A stretch of DNA of 64,000 nt from CAWGMT01 sp963823675 (GCA_963823675.1 CAWGMT010000008.1:558001-622000), one strand, 5' to 3'. Positions 29,372 to 40,459 are shown, counted from the stretch's first letter. The notes: generated by a model from the letters alone, not told the origin. Made by a program: numbers and translations.

Positions 29372-31670
29372 TCAGCGCGTCCGTTTCTTTGGGGGAATAT
29401 CCCACGCCAGGTGCAATTCAACCGGGCGCGTGCCGGTTTCCACTCGCCGGGTGTACGAGCTTGCTTTCGCCGTGATGAAATCGGGGATGGTGCGCAGGCA
29501 GGCGTCCAGAAACACCAATTCCTCCGCGCTGGCTGAACGCGGCAGGCGGTGCGGCTCGAGCCGCATCACCGCCGGCCACGCTTCCGGCGTAGCGATCGGC
29601 CAGCCGAGACGTTCGATCAATTGCAGATCGACCGCCGACATGATCTGCGCTTCGTCGTAGCAAACCACCAACGCACGACTGTCGTCGGCCGCGGCATACC
29701 CCGCGATCACCGCTCGCGTCGTCTCCCAGTCGTCGTAGATGCACAATCCCAATTGAACGCCGGTCCGCCCCAGGACAATCGCGAATCGCGTACCCATGGG
29801 CGGATCGCTGGAGCGGATTTCGATTGGCACCTCGCCCGGCACGCGACTCCAAGGAGCCGTCCGGAAATAATACTCCGCCGCTTCGTAGAACGATTCCATG
29901 TGCGCACGCGTCACGCCTGGTCCGTCGGCCAGCGCACACTTATCGGACCCGTCAACGCTCCTCGCCAAACTCAGGCAGAAATCGTCGAGCTCGCTCAATT
30001 CATCAACCAGCCGGCAGGCGACGCCGGCAGCCTCCAGCCGCGGCCGCAAGTAGTCGTAGCAGTCCGAATCGGCAACCTCGACCAGCCGCGGCCGTTGCGC
30101 CGGTCCGCCGTCTGGCCGGGCCATGGTGCGGACGAGAAACTCCAGCAGCATCTCCGGTGTGGGACCGCCCGGCGCATGCGATGTCGTCAAGGCCAATGAC
30201 CGGAATTTGTCCATCACCAGCACCGACCACGGCCGGTACGGTCCTTCCTGTTCGTTCATAACCCACGCCGGCGAGCGGAAGAAGTTTGCCTGCCAGACCG
30301 CATCAGATTGGGGAAACTCGCGGATGTCGAGGTCTTGCGGCGGATGGCAGTGCACGCTCTGTGATCGCGCGGCCCATCGCTTCCAGCAACTGACCAACCG
30401 GCTGGGGATCGTGTTCGTATTGGCAGCGGACCCCGATTTCCGAGAGCAACGGCGCCCAGGCGTCACAGAACTCGCGGCGGCACACGACCAACGTGGATGG
30501 CCGCGCCGGGTCGCCCTCAATCGGATTGAGAAAAGAAGGTATCATGTGGTTCCACACGAAGGTTTCGGTCAGCGGCTGGTCGAATATGGTCATCGCTCGG
30601 ATTTCGCGTCCGCCGACATTGGCCACGCCGAACAACCACATGGGCGTATGTTCGCTGTTTGATTCGTCCTGCGGCTCGGCGGGACGCGGCACCAGACCGA
30701 CTTGCCAGGTCTCGCGTCGCAACGGCAATTCCCGTAGTTCCTCCCGCGGAAACCGGACCGGCACATCGTCCGGATCGGCGCCGGTGGGCGGGACTTTGAG
30801 GACCCGCCGGGCCCACGCTGCGGCGCCTGGCACCCCGCGCCATGCGGACAAGAACAGGCGGGCACAGCCAAACGCCCGCTCGGCGTCACCCGCGTCGAAC
30901 CGCACCTCGCGGCGTGCGTCGATGACCTTGTCCCGAAGCAGGTAGTCTTCAAATCCCGGTTCGAGATGGTCGGCCTCGACAAGTAGGCGCTGCGTATCCT
31001 CGGTGTCGCCGTCCAGGCGGAAGGCGTCGAGCGCCTGAGCAAACCGCCAGATACCGGAATGGTCGTCATGCTGTTGCAGCAGCTTGTCAAGTTCGTCGAA
31101 GGATCCCAACTGGAACAAACATGACGCCAACCAATAGCGGGAAAAACCTGGATCGTCGTGCTCCAGGTTAAGCACTGCGCGAAATGAGTCTGCTGCCCGC
31201 CTGTAATCGCCGGATTCCCAGAATCCGCGTGCCGTTTTGAGCCGCAGCATCAGATCGCTTTTCTTCGCCGCTGCGTTCCGGGCGACACGAGCCCTTTGTC
31301 GTTTCGGCTTCGTGGCAACACTCGCGCGCGACGTTCTCGAGCCGCGGCTCGTTGGGCCAAGAAGTCGTTGCGATCGCCGCAACTGGTACGCTTGAATTCG
31401 CGTGGCGAGTGGATGATCGCTGTCAATTCGCAGGTGCGTAAGCGACGTGACAACAACGGTCTTGCCGTCCGGCGACCCAATTGAACACGCAACACCACCC
31501 TCGTCGCCCAGATAGACCACCGAATCGATCTTCACGGCATCGTTCACCTTGATGTCGGCCCGTTGCCCGCCTAGTGCCTGCACCAGCGGCGGCGTTGCGT
31601 AAGCTCGCATCGGTAAGTGTTTGTTCAACGCCTCGATCAATTCATAGGCTTCTTTTTCATTGTCGATCAT
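29372..31670 (-). CDS. TPR protein with DUF6930/DUF7309-like C-terminal half, frameshifted
   Basis: The start at 31670 opens MIDNEKEAYELIEALNKHLP. Residues 1-130 form a small beta domain and a basic linker. Residues 140-250 look like tetratricopeptide units (SGDYRRAADSFRAVLNLEHD). The frame changes near 30350. The second half contains PYRPWSVLVMDKFRSLALT, MLLEFLVRTMA and RLEAAGVACRLVDELSELDD, which resemble DUF6930, then AAEYYFRTAPWSRVPGEVPI and QLGLCIYDDWETTRAVIAGY, which resemble DUF7309. Joined, it is about 765 residues. Alternatively these are two overlapping genes, but the second frame has no start or ribosome site near the junction. Both domains lack known function. The family assignments are from memory of the patterns. 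Confidence 0.6.
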
Positions 31671-31777
31671 GGTTTGTACTCCGTTACGCAAGGTGGGCAG
31701 GCATGGATTGCACGGCAACGGCCGGATTTTGACCACAGCGTTTGAGAAAAGCGATGGGTCACTCGGACATATTCGTT

Positions 31778-32092
31778 TTACTCCGAGCAGCCGTCGTCAT
31801 CATAACCGGAACGGAGTCGGTTCCAAAGTGCGTTTGGACGCGTCGGCCGATGTGACCGAAGCGCTCCACGCGTTTGTTCCGACTTAACCAGTGTGAAGTT
31901 GGCCGCGGCCAGGCCATTGACACCCCAAATATAAGCGATATCTACCGTATCAAGATTCAAGAAGTTGAAAGGTTCGGTGTCGGCGGTGGCGTTGAAGTAA
32001 AGCTGAAAGCCGGCGCAGAACCCGGTGATCGTTCGCTGGGCCCAGAACCCGCCGTCACGATCTGGCCGTTCATGACTGTAAACGAGTCTCAC
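31778..32092 (-). CDS. Possible small protein downstream of fumC
   Basis: This is a 104-residue frame whose GTG overlaps the fumC stop as GTGA. The middle (FCAGFQLYFNATADTEPFNF, DTVDIAYIWGVNGLAAANF) has protein-like composition, but the end is Arg-rich and noise-like. I recognise no family. It could be chance. The rest of the gap 31671-32088 is empty. Confidence 0.25.
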   Translation of the reverse strand: MRLVYSHERPDRDGGFWAQRTITGFCAGFQLYFNATADTEPFNFLNLDTVDIAYIWGVNGLAAANFTLVKSEQTRGALRSHRPTRPNALWNRLRSGYDDDGCSE

Positions 32093-33491
32093 TTTTCCCC
32101 GGTGCCGACCATATCTGCCGGCCGCACCCAGGCGTCAAACTGCTCGGCCGTGACCAATCCCAGCTCCAGGGCCGACTCGCGGAGCGTGATCCCCTTGTGA
32201 TGGGCGTTCTTGGCGATCTTGGCGGCGTTGTCGTAGCCGATGTGGGGATTGAGCGCGGTTACCAGCATCAGCGAACGGCTCAGCAATTCGCCGATCTTGT
32301 CGCGATTGGGTTCAATCCCGATCGCGCAGTTATCCGTGAAGCTGACGCAGGCATCGCCGAGGAGCTGCACGCTTTTGAGGAAGTTGTAGATGACCAGTGG
32401 CTTCATCACGTTGAGCTCGAAATTGCCGGTTGCGCCGCCGAAATTGATCGCGACGTCGTTGCCCATCACCTGGCTGGCGACCATCGTCATCGCCTCGCTC
32501 TGCGTGGGATTGACCTTCCCCGGCATGATCGAGCTGCCAGGCTCATTCTCCGGGATCTTGATTTCGCCCAGGCCGGACCGCGGGCCTGAAGCCATCCAGC
32601 GCACGTCGTTGGCGATCTTCATCAGCGACGCCGCCAGGGTTTTCAAGGCGCCATGGGCGAAGAGCAGAGCATCGTGCGCCGAGAGAGCCTCAAACTTGTT
32701 AGGCGCCGAGACGAAGTTATGGCCCGTGCGTCGGGAGAGCTCGGCGGCGACCCGCTCACCGAATTCCGGATGGGCGTTCAACCCCGTGCCGACCGCGGTT
32801 CCTCCCAGGGCCAGCTCGCGCAGGTGGTTGATCGATTCGTCGACGTGAGTCACGCCCTCGTCAAGCAGGCGGACCCAGGCCGAAATCTCTTGACCGAGCG
32901 TCAGGGGCACCGCATCCATCAGGTGCGTCCGGCCGATCTTGACGACGTCCTCGAACGCGATCGCCTTCTTGGCGAGGGCATCGCGCAGCTTCCGGACCGA
33001 CGGAATCAACCGAGTGCGGAGCGTTTCGACGGCTGCGACGTGCATCGCGGTCGGGAAGACGTCGTTGGAGGACTGACCCATGTTGACGTGGTCGTTGGGA
33101 TGCACCTTGCGAGCCATTCCCCGCTCGCCGCCCATGATTTCGCTGGCACGATTGGCGATGACCTCGTTGAGGTTCATGTTGGTCTGCGTTCCGCTGCCGG
33201 TCTGCCAGACGACGAGCGGAAACTCGTCGTCGTGCTGTCCGGCGATCACCTCGTCCGCCGCCGCGACGATCGCTCGTCCGATTGCCGGATCCTTGAACTT
33301 GCCGAGCTCGAGGTTCACGTGGGCCGATGCGCGTTTGACCTGCGCCAGAGCGTGGATCAAGGGCAAGGGCATCCGGTCGTCGCCGATCTTGAAATTCTCG
33401 AGCGAACGCTGCGTCTGCGCCCCCAGAGCCGATCAGCCGGAACTTCGATGTTCCCCATCGAGTCAGTTTCGATTCGTACTGAGCGTGTCAT
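32089..33491 (-). CDS. fumC: Class II fumarate hydratase
   Basis: The product has about 467 residues. The true N-terminus begins at 33491 (MTRSVRIETDSMGNIEVPAD), followed by RLWG. The next codon needs one more G in the run CTGGGGGCGCAG to give the invariant GAQTQRS. Without it the frame is lost until the internal Met at 33372. Downstream the enzyme is complete: SGTQTNMNLNEV, HPNDHVNMGQSSNDVFPTAM, GRTHLMDAVPLTLGQE and the catalytic signature loop GSSIMPGKVNPTQ. It hydrates fumarate to malate in the citric acid cycle. The single missing base in a homopolymer looks like a sequencing or assembly error, because every catalytic block is intact. Confidence 0.95.
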
Positions 33492-33741
33492 GGCATTTCC
33501 CCGCTAAACATTCTCGCGGTGATTCCCTGGATCGTGATGCTGCCGTGGAGGGCAAACACGGCACTCCCACGACCACGTCGAATCTGGGAGGATCCCGACG
33601 TCGCTGCCCCTCTCGTTAAAAGCGCACCAGAGCAGCGCCTTCCTTAACGATACCGCTAATTGGAGGCTGATGCATCGGTGGAGTGGCTGCGAAAAACAAC
33701 AGGCGGGAGTCCCGGATTCAGCCGGTCCGATCGGCCTCAAG

Positions 33742-34104
33742 TCATTTCTGCCAAAAGCCTTGTAACCGCGAGGCTCGCAGAGCGCGGGCATACGTCAAAT
33801 TCAGAATCTTCGCAGGTGACGAACCGTGTGTGGCTGGTGACGAGCTGGAGACTGCCAGCGAGCCCCCGCGCGCGAGCCTCGGATCTGGGGGCTCGTCCGG
33901 TTTTGTCCCGTAGTCGTCCGCGCCGGGTGTCGAAACGCCGAAGCCCGTGTCGGGCTTCCACTCGACCACAATCCACGGCGAGCCGCCACTGGGCCGTAGG
34001 TCGAGTTGCCAGAGGCCCATTGCATAGGCAGGGGCGTCGATCTGGGCATCGACGCCGGGGAATCGCTTGATCAGCTCGTCCCGGAGCCTCTTGATTGGGT
34101 TCAT
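33742..34104 (-). CDS. Small hypothetical protein
   Basis: The frame has 120 residues. The start at 34104 gives MNPIKRLRDELIKRFPGVDA. The first 75 residues look real (YAMGLWQLDLRPSGGSPWIV, VEWKPDTGFGVS, DDYGTKPDEP), a compact beta-rich pattern I associate with small planctomycete hypothetical proteins. After DEP the composition degrades, and another frame (GLAGSLQLVTSHTRFVTCED) may carry the original end, so a shift near 33890 is possible. Confidence 0.5.
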   Translation of the reverse strand: MNPIKRLRDELIKRFPGVDAQIDAPAYAMGLWQLDLRPSGGSPWIVVEWKPDTGFGVSTPGADDYGTKPDEPPDPRLARGGSLAVSSSSPATHGSSPAKILNLTYARALRASRLQGFWQK

Positions 34105-34320
34105 CGCCAAGTTTCGTGTCCGATCAGGCATCGCAACTGCCGGCCTCCGAGGCGGATCATCTCCCCATTATTGCGATAGCGTGATAATGGTAAAGATCGC
34201 AACGATGATCTACGAAGAAGCAAGCGGATGGTGAACCGCCGGATACTTCCCTCGCGGACTGGGCCCTCCGGCACCGATTTACTCTGCCCGGTTCGCACAA
34301 CCCGTTTTTTGGATACACTT

Positions 34321-34668
34321 ATGCCGAGCAAGCACCCCCCGATGAAACTGTCCCGTGAGGAGGAGTTGTTTCTTCGTCACTAGATGTATGACGAGGTTCG
34401 CTACCAGGAGGGTCACGGTCCAGCAAAGCGGTTGCAAATTCAACACGGTGCGATCGCTGCCGACTTAGGCATTCTCATCGCAGCGGCGATTCCCGACGTG
34501 CGTGAGCAAGAAGTAGCGGGCATCGGGCCGCCGCTCGGGGAGCCACCCAAGTGGCCGTGGTCCCAGGAGACGTTGCGTGCGCGGCTTCGCGAGGCACGCA
34601 CGACATTGGCAGGAATCGCTTCGGCAAACATGTCCGTCCTCACCTCGAGCGGCACTAAGATGGATTGA
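34321..34668 (+). pseudogene. Small ORF interrupted by an in-frame TAG
   Basis: From 34321 the frame reads MPSKHPPMKLSREEELFLRH, then TAG at 34381-34383, then continues MYDEVRYQEGHGPAKRLQI and AAIPDVREQEVAGIGPP to a stop at 34668. The halves read as one 115-residue protein with a Trp or similar residue where the stop now is. I recall similar small planctomycete proteins with RRWMYDE at this point. A TGG-to-TAG change would explain it. The second half could restart at 34384 but has no ribosome site. Confidence 0.55.
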
Positions 34669-34826
34669 CCTTGGTGAGGCAGGATACGGAAGTTCCCGCG
34701 GCTCTTGCAGTGCAGGATCGTGTAGCGAGCCTCTCCTAACCGAAGAGCAGCTCTCTCGGCTCGCAAGCCAAGCTCAGGATCTGACGCGATTCCAGGTCGT
34801 TTCTGCAAGCTGGTCGCGAGACTCCC

Positions 34827-37800
34827 TCAACGCTGCGCCGGGCCTGGTGTTGCCGGCTCGCTGTCCAGCGGCCGGGCGTCCCAAATCTTCACCGTCCCAT
34901 CATTGCCGGAGGAGGCGAGCCGCTTGCCGTCGGGGCTGAACGCGACGCACAGGACCGCCCCCGTATGTCCCTTGAGGGTGAGGGTTTCCTGCCCGGTCCG
35001 AAGGTCCCACAGCTTCACCGTGCGGTCGTCACTGGCCGAGGCGATCCGCTCGCCGTCGGGGCTGAACACCACGCCGTTGACCGTGCCGGTATGCCCTTTG
35101 AGAGTGAGGACTTCCTTGCCGCTCTCGGCGTCCCACACCTGCACCGTCCTTCCCGACATAGCACCGGCGAATCGCTTGCCGTCGGGGCTAAACGCCACGC
35201 TGCTGCAGCTTCTGCTACCGAAGTTGAGGTCGAGGAGTAACTCCCCGGTCCCGACACTGCACACGGTGACCGTGTTACCCCTACCGCAGCTGGCCAGTCG
35301 CTTGCCATCGGGGCTGAACGCGACGCTGCGGGAGTAGCCGATATGCCCCTTGAGGGTGAGGACCTCCTGCCCGGTCTCGGCGTCCCACAACGTCTCGGAG
35401 TAGCCCATAGCGATCAGCTTGCCGTCGGGGCTGAACGCCACGCTTCTGTCACCCTGGCTCCAGTCCCGCTTCTTGATGGTGAGGATCTCCTGCCCGGTCC
35501 GCGCGTCCCGTAGATTGGTTTCCGTTCCACTGGTAGAGGCGAGCCGCTTTCCATCCGGGCTGAATGCCACTCCAGAGACCTGCCCAATATTCCCGATGAC
35601 GGTCAGGGTTTCCCGCCCGGTGTCCGCGTCCCAGACCTCCACCGTTCCATCATCACTGCCGGAGGCAAGCCGCTTGCCGTCGGGACTGAACGCCACGCTC
35701 AAGACCGTGTCGGTGCGGTCCTTGAGGGTGAGAATGACCCGCCCGGTCTGCGCGTCCCAGACCTTCACCGCCCCGTTGTCGCTAGCGGAGGCAAGCTGCT
35801 TGCCGTCGGGGCTGAACACCACGCTCTTGACCTCGCCAGTATCCCCCTGAAGGGTGAGTACTTCCTGCCCGGTCCCGGCGTCCCACACCTTCGCCCTCCC
35901 ACCCCAACTGGGGGAGGCGAGCCGCTTGCCGTCGGGGCTGAACGCCACGCTCGATGCGATGCCGCTGCGCCCCTTACCGAAGATTAATGTGACAACGCTG
36001 ATAATCAAGCCCTTCTCCCTTCCGGTAAGCTCATGAGGAGGCCACAAGCCCACAAGGCGGGTCCTGAAGAACTCGATCATTAGCCGGGCGTCCTCCGTCA
36101 GCTTCTTCTCATCGGTGTCCACGAGTAACTTGCCATCGCTGTCGACCATGCGGAAATGGAGCACGTTGTCCACGGCGGCGACGATGATCAGAGGCTTGCC
36201 CCCGGTCGGCGTTTCGCTTGCCCCCTTCAGCGAGGACATCAATCGTAGGTCACACGCGTTAAGGGTGAGGACTTCCCGCCCGGTCTCGGCGTCCCACATC
36301 TGCACGACCCTGTCGTCGGAGGCGGAGGCGAGCCGCTTGCCATCGGGGCTGAACGCCACGTTGTCGAAATTGGGAGCGTGCCCCTTGAGTGTGAGGGTTT
36401 CGTGCCCGGTCTCGGCGTCCCACACCTTCACCTCCGGGTCGAAGACACCGGCAGAGGCGATCCGTCGGCCGTCCGGGCTGAAGGCGATGCTCTTGACCCC
36501 GAACGCGTGCCCTTTGAAGCTGAGTAGTACATGCCCGGTCCTGGCGTCCCACACCCGCGCCGTCCGGGTCGTAGCCGGCGGAGGCGATCCGCCTGCCGTC
36601 GGGGCTAAAGGCCACGCTATTGACCGGCGCGGTGTGCCCCTTGAACGTGAGTGCTTCCTGCCCGGTCCCGGCGTCCCACACTTTCACCGCAGAGTCCAAG
36701 CCGGCAGAGGCGATCCGCTTGCCGTCGGGGCTGTACGCCACGCAGGCAAGGGCGTCTAGGAGGGCGAGGACTTCCTGCCCGGTCCCGGCGTCCCAGACCT
36801 TCACCGTCCCGCCGTAGTTGGCGGCGAGCCGCTTGCCGTCGGGGCTGTAACGCCACGCTTCGGAGCGGCCTGGTACGATGCCCATTGAAGCTAAGGGTCT
36901 CCTGTCCCGTCCCGGCGTCCCACACCTTCACCGTTCGGTCAGCACCGGCGGAGGCGAGGCGCTTGCCGTCGGGGCTGAACGCAACGCTCATGACCTCGCC
37001 GATATGCCCCTTGAGGGTCAGGACCTCATGCCCGGTCCCGGCGTCCCACACTTTCACCGTCCCATCCCAACTGGCGGAGGCAAGCTGCTTGCCGTCGGGG
37101 CTGAACGCCACACTCCGGACGGAGACGTGTCCCTTCAGGTCCAGCTTTTCCTGCCCGCTGCCGGTGTCCCACACCTTAACCGTTCCATTCGGAATGCTGG
37201 CGTAGGCAAGCCACTTGCCGTCGGGGCTGAACGCCATGGGGCGGCCGGTGTGTCCCTTGAGGGTGAGGAATTCGTGCCCGGTCCCGGCGTCCCAGACCTT
37301 CACCCTTCCATCGTTATCGGCGGACGCGATCCGCTTGCCGTCGGGGCTGAACGCCACGCTCGTCGCCCTAGCCGTGGGCTCAATCCGCTTCTCGTCGGGT
37401 AAGGGGGGCTGTTGCCTGACCCCAACCGTGTGACCTTTGAACGTGAAGGTCTCCCGGCGGGTCCCGGTGTCCCAGACCTTCACCGTCCCGTCCTCGCTGG
37501 CGGAGGCGATCCGCTTGCCGTCGGGGCTGAAGGCCACGCTCCTGACACGTTTGGTGTGCCCCTTGAGCGTAAAGATTTCCTTTCCGGTTTCGGTGTCGCA
37601 CACCTTCATCTCCGGGTCGAGGCCACTGGCAGTGGCGAACCGCCGGCCGTCCGGGCTGAAGGCCAAGTTGAAGAACCGCCTCTGCCCCTCGAGCGTGCGG
37701 ATTTCCTTTCCGGTATCGGCATCCCACAGTTTCACGGTTTGATCCGAACTCGCCGAAGCGAGCCGCTTGCCATCGGGGCTGAACGCCACGCGGTAGACGT

Positions 37801-39490
37801 TGTCGGTGTGTCCCTTGAGGGTGATGTGGCCCGAGGAGAACTTTCGCCGCCAGTAGAACCATTCGAAACCCCGGCGATCGGTGCCGACTGTTTCAGATTT
37901 CCTGGCTACGCGCTCGCCGTTACGAGAAAAAACGACTTCGAAATCCCGGCGATCGACGCCGCCCTGGTTGGCCGGAAGCTGCTCGACGAGCCCTTGCTGC
38001 AAGAGTTCGCCGTTGTAGTCCTCCCAGTACCGCTGGACAAGATTCATTCGGGCGTCGTACAGCCGTTGCTCGGCCAGATTGGTCTGCTCCCGTTCCTTCG
38101 CCTGGGCCTGGAGGGACTCTCGCAGGCGTTGCCCGGCTAGCTCGGTTTGCTCCCTTTCCGCAGCCTGAGCCTTGCGGGCGTCTCGCTCGCGGTTGAGCGC
38201 GGTCTGGCGCGCGTTGAGCGCGGCCACTAACCCCAGGGAGGTTCCAATCAGCCCCCCGAGAACGGCCACTATCACGGCCGCGATCAGCCCCGCAATCGCC
38301 GGCCGCCGCCTGGCCCATTTGACCGCGCGCTCGAGCGCTCTCACCGGCCGCGCGACGATCGGCTCGCCGGCCGTGTAACGACGCAGGTCGTCGGCCAGGG
38401 CTTGCGCCGACGAGTAACGCCGCTGCGGGTCTTTCTCCAGGCATTTCAGGCAGATGATCTCCAGGTCGCGGGGGACCTTGGGATTGAGCCTTGACGGTGC
38501 GGCGGGCGGCCGCTCGCGCACCTGGTCGAGCGTCTCCAGCACCGTGTCGCCGCCGAACGGCGGCCGGCCGGTCATGAGCGCGTAGAGGACCGCACCCAGG
38601 CCGTAGACGTCGCTCAGGACGGTCACCAGCCGCTTGATTCCGGATGCCTGCTCGGGCGCCATGTACGCCGGGGTCCCGACAATGGCGCCCGAGATAGTCA
38701 GCTCGCTGACGCCCTCGACCCGCTTGGCCAGGCCGAAGTCGGTGACGTGCGGCTGGCCTTGTTCGTCGAGCACGATGTTGGAGGGTTTCAGGTCGCGGTG
38801 CAGGATGCCCCGCTGGTGAGCGTGGTGGACAGCCTCGGCGACCGTGGCCATCAGTTTCGCGGCCGCATTCGGATCGGCGATGTAGGGCGCCAGCAGCTTC
38901 TGGAGGCACGGGCCGCCGATCAGCTTCATCGAGAAATAGCGGTTCCCATCGTGCTCGCCCACTTCGTAGATCGGCACGATATGAGGGTGGTCGAGCCTGG
39001 CGACCGCCTCGGCCTCGTTCTGGAACCGCCGTAAATCCTCTTCCTCGGCCAGGGCGCCCGCCTTGATCATCTTGAGCGCCACCAGCCGGTCGAGGCTGAT
39101 CTGCCGTGCCTTGTAGACCACCCCCATGGCGCCCCGGCCCAGCTCCTTCAGCAGCGCATAATCGCCGAAGTAGCGGATGTGGACGCCCGGCTCCAGGGCC
39201 CCGTCGTCGCCGTTGGGTTCGGCCTCGGGCGCGTCGACGGTGCCCGTGGACGGCCCGGTGGGCCGAGGAGCGACGTCGCTGGCAGTTTCCTCGGGGCTAA
39301 AAGCCGCGCCGCCAGGACTCATGGCCGGCTCTTCAGGAGTCAAGGCCATCGCGGCGGCCTCGTCGCGGGCGAAGGGGCGCTCGTCCTGACTGTCCAGGAC
39401 CTGGCCGAGCAGACAAGCCGGGCAGAGGCCCTGAGGCGAGTGGGTGGGAAGCTCGCAGCCGCAGTTGGGACAATGTTGGCGGTCGGCCAT
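34827..39490 (-). CDS. Ser/Thr protein kinase with 21 WD40 repeats, two frameshifts
   Basis: The joined product has about 1,550 residues. The order is: a zinc-ribbon-like start (CPNCGCEL...CPACLLG); an acidic linker; a Hanks-type kinase (GRGAMGVVYKAR, Lys in VALKMIKAG, HRDLKPSNIVL, DFGLAKR, MAPEQ); one transmembrane helix (GLIAAVIVAVLGGLIGTSLG); a coiled coil; and a WD40 array. I count 21 units of the form VAFSPDGKRLAS...VKVWD, enough for three seven-bladed propellers. Shifts near 36885 (an extra base in GTTAC) and 36555 are needed to keep the array in frame. A roughly 100-residue non-WD insert interrupts it (see 35958-36257). The kinase should face the cytoplasm and the propellers the other side. 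An ECF sigma gene lies upstream on the same strand, the usual planctomycete pairing. Confidence 0.88.
35958..36257 (-). other. In-frame insert inside the WD40 array
   Basis: Between two WD units the translation changes abruptly after GREVLTLN and returns at SSVAFSPDGK. The insert contains MSSLKGASETPTGG, AAVDNVLHFRMVDSDGK, DTDEKKLTEDARLMIEFF and LWPPHELTGREKGLIISVV. I recognise this as a recurring small sequence (core VDNVLHFRIFD...VDTDEK...WPPHEL) seen as a stand-alone or fused segment in planctomycete and cyanobacterial predicted proteins. It is visibly less GC-rich than the flanking repeats. It keeps the reading frame of the host gene. Confidence 0.7.
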
Positions 39491-39576
39491 TTGAGGGCTC
39501 CTGGCGGGTTGGCTTTCGATTATGCATGCTGGCGGAATATCTCACAGCGCGGCTTCCGGCCGAAACCGCCGCCCTC

Positions 39577-39655
39577 GTTCAACCCGGAGCCAACGGCGAC
39601 GGTGCTCGCGGCTCCAGTCAAAACGGTCGCCGTCGCCGTTGGCTCCGGGTTAAAC
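39577..39655. repeat. 26-base inverted repeat between kinase and sigma genes
   Basis: GTTCAACCCGGAGCCAACGG and the next six bases (39577-39602) are matched by a nearly perfect inverted copy (39630-39655) across a 27-base spacer. It lies between the sigma-factor stop and the kinase start, so it would form a strong hairpin in any joint transcript. It may be a mobile palindrome or an attenuator. Confidence 0.7.
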
Positions 39656-39724
39656 TATGTTTGGCTCCCAAGGTACGCCAAGCGGCCGAGGTATCTGAGA
39701 ATTCGCAAAACGGTCGTTGATGCA

Positions 39725-40459
39725 TCACCCCCGCAGTGCGGCGAACAGCGACCGGATTTCGTCGGCCAATTCGGCCGGGTTGTCGAGGGTTGTCGTGATC
39801 TGCGCCTCGAGGATCTTGCGATAGCGCTTGCGCAGCCGGTGAATCGCCGTATCGACGGCGCCCGCTGTCATCCCGAGCTCCGCCGCGATGGCGGCGGCCG
39901 GCTCCGCGCCTTTGCCCTGAACCAGTACGACCTTGAGCCGATCGAAGAGCTCGGAGCGGCCCACCGCCGCATATTCACGGGCGAGGAGGGTGAGCACCTG
40001 TTCGAGCAACGTTAAAGCCCAGGTGCGGTCGAACAGGCGATCGGGGGTCATCGTGTCAGCCGGTTCGACGCGATAGCGGTTCTCGGCATCCATTCCGTCG
40101 ATCGACACGAGGGAATTCGTGCCTCGCGCGCTTTCGCGGCGGTGCTGATCGATCAAGTAGTGCTGGCAGTCGGCGCGGAGAAACGCCCGGAAGCGACCCT
40201 TTGCCTGATCAGCCGCCGCGAGCTTGCTCCGCTCCAGCAACTGCGCGAAATAGCCTTGGGTCAAGTCGAGAGCTTGGTCCGGGTCGTTACCCTTGCGCCG
40301 GATGAAGGCGTACAGAGGATACCAGTAAAGCGAGCACAGCTCGGCGAGCGCCGCGCGAGCGTGCGACGACGCCGGTAAGCCGGCCCTGATGACGAGGCTC
40401 CAGCGCGTCGAGGGAAACGCCTCGGTAGCCGGCATTTTCGGGTCGTTGGAACTCGGCAT
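39725..40459 (-). CDS. ECF sigma factor of the planctomycete kinase-linked type
   Basis: The product has 244 residues from 40459. Region 2 is visible as ELCSLYWYPLYAFIRRKGND followed by ALDLTQGYFAQLLER. Region 4 is seen near AAIAAELGMTAGAVDTAIHR, followed by LRKRYRKIL. The start block TRWSLVIRAG is typical of planctomycete ECF factors encoded beside Ser/Thr kinases. The kinase-WD40 gene follows on the same strand after 234 bases. By analogy the sigma factor directs RNA polymerase to a kinase-controlled regulon, with the kinase in place of an anti-sigma factor. No anti-sigma gene is present. Confidence 0.9.
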   Translation of the reverse strand: MPSSNDPKMPATEAFPSTRWSLVIRAGLPASSHARAALAELCSLYWYPLYAFIRRKGNDPDQALDLTQGYFAQLLERSKLAAADQAKGRFRAFLRADCQHYLIDQHRRESARGTNSLVSIDGMDAENRYRVEPADTMTPDRLFDRTWALTLLEQVLTLLAREYAAVGRSELFDRLKVVLVQGKGAEPAAAIAAELGMTAGAVDTAIHRLRKRYRKILEAQITTTLDNPAELADEIRSLFAALRG

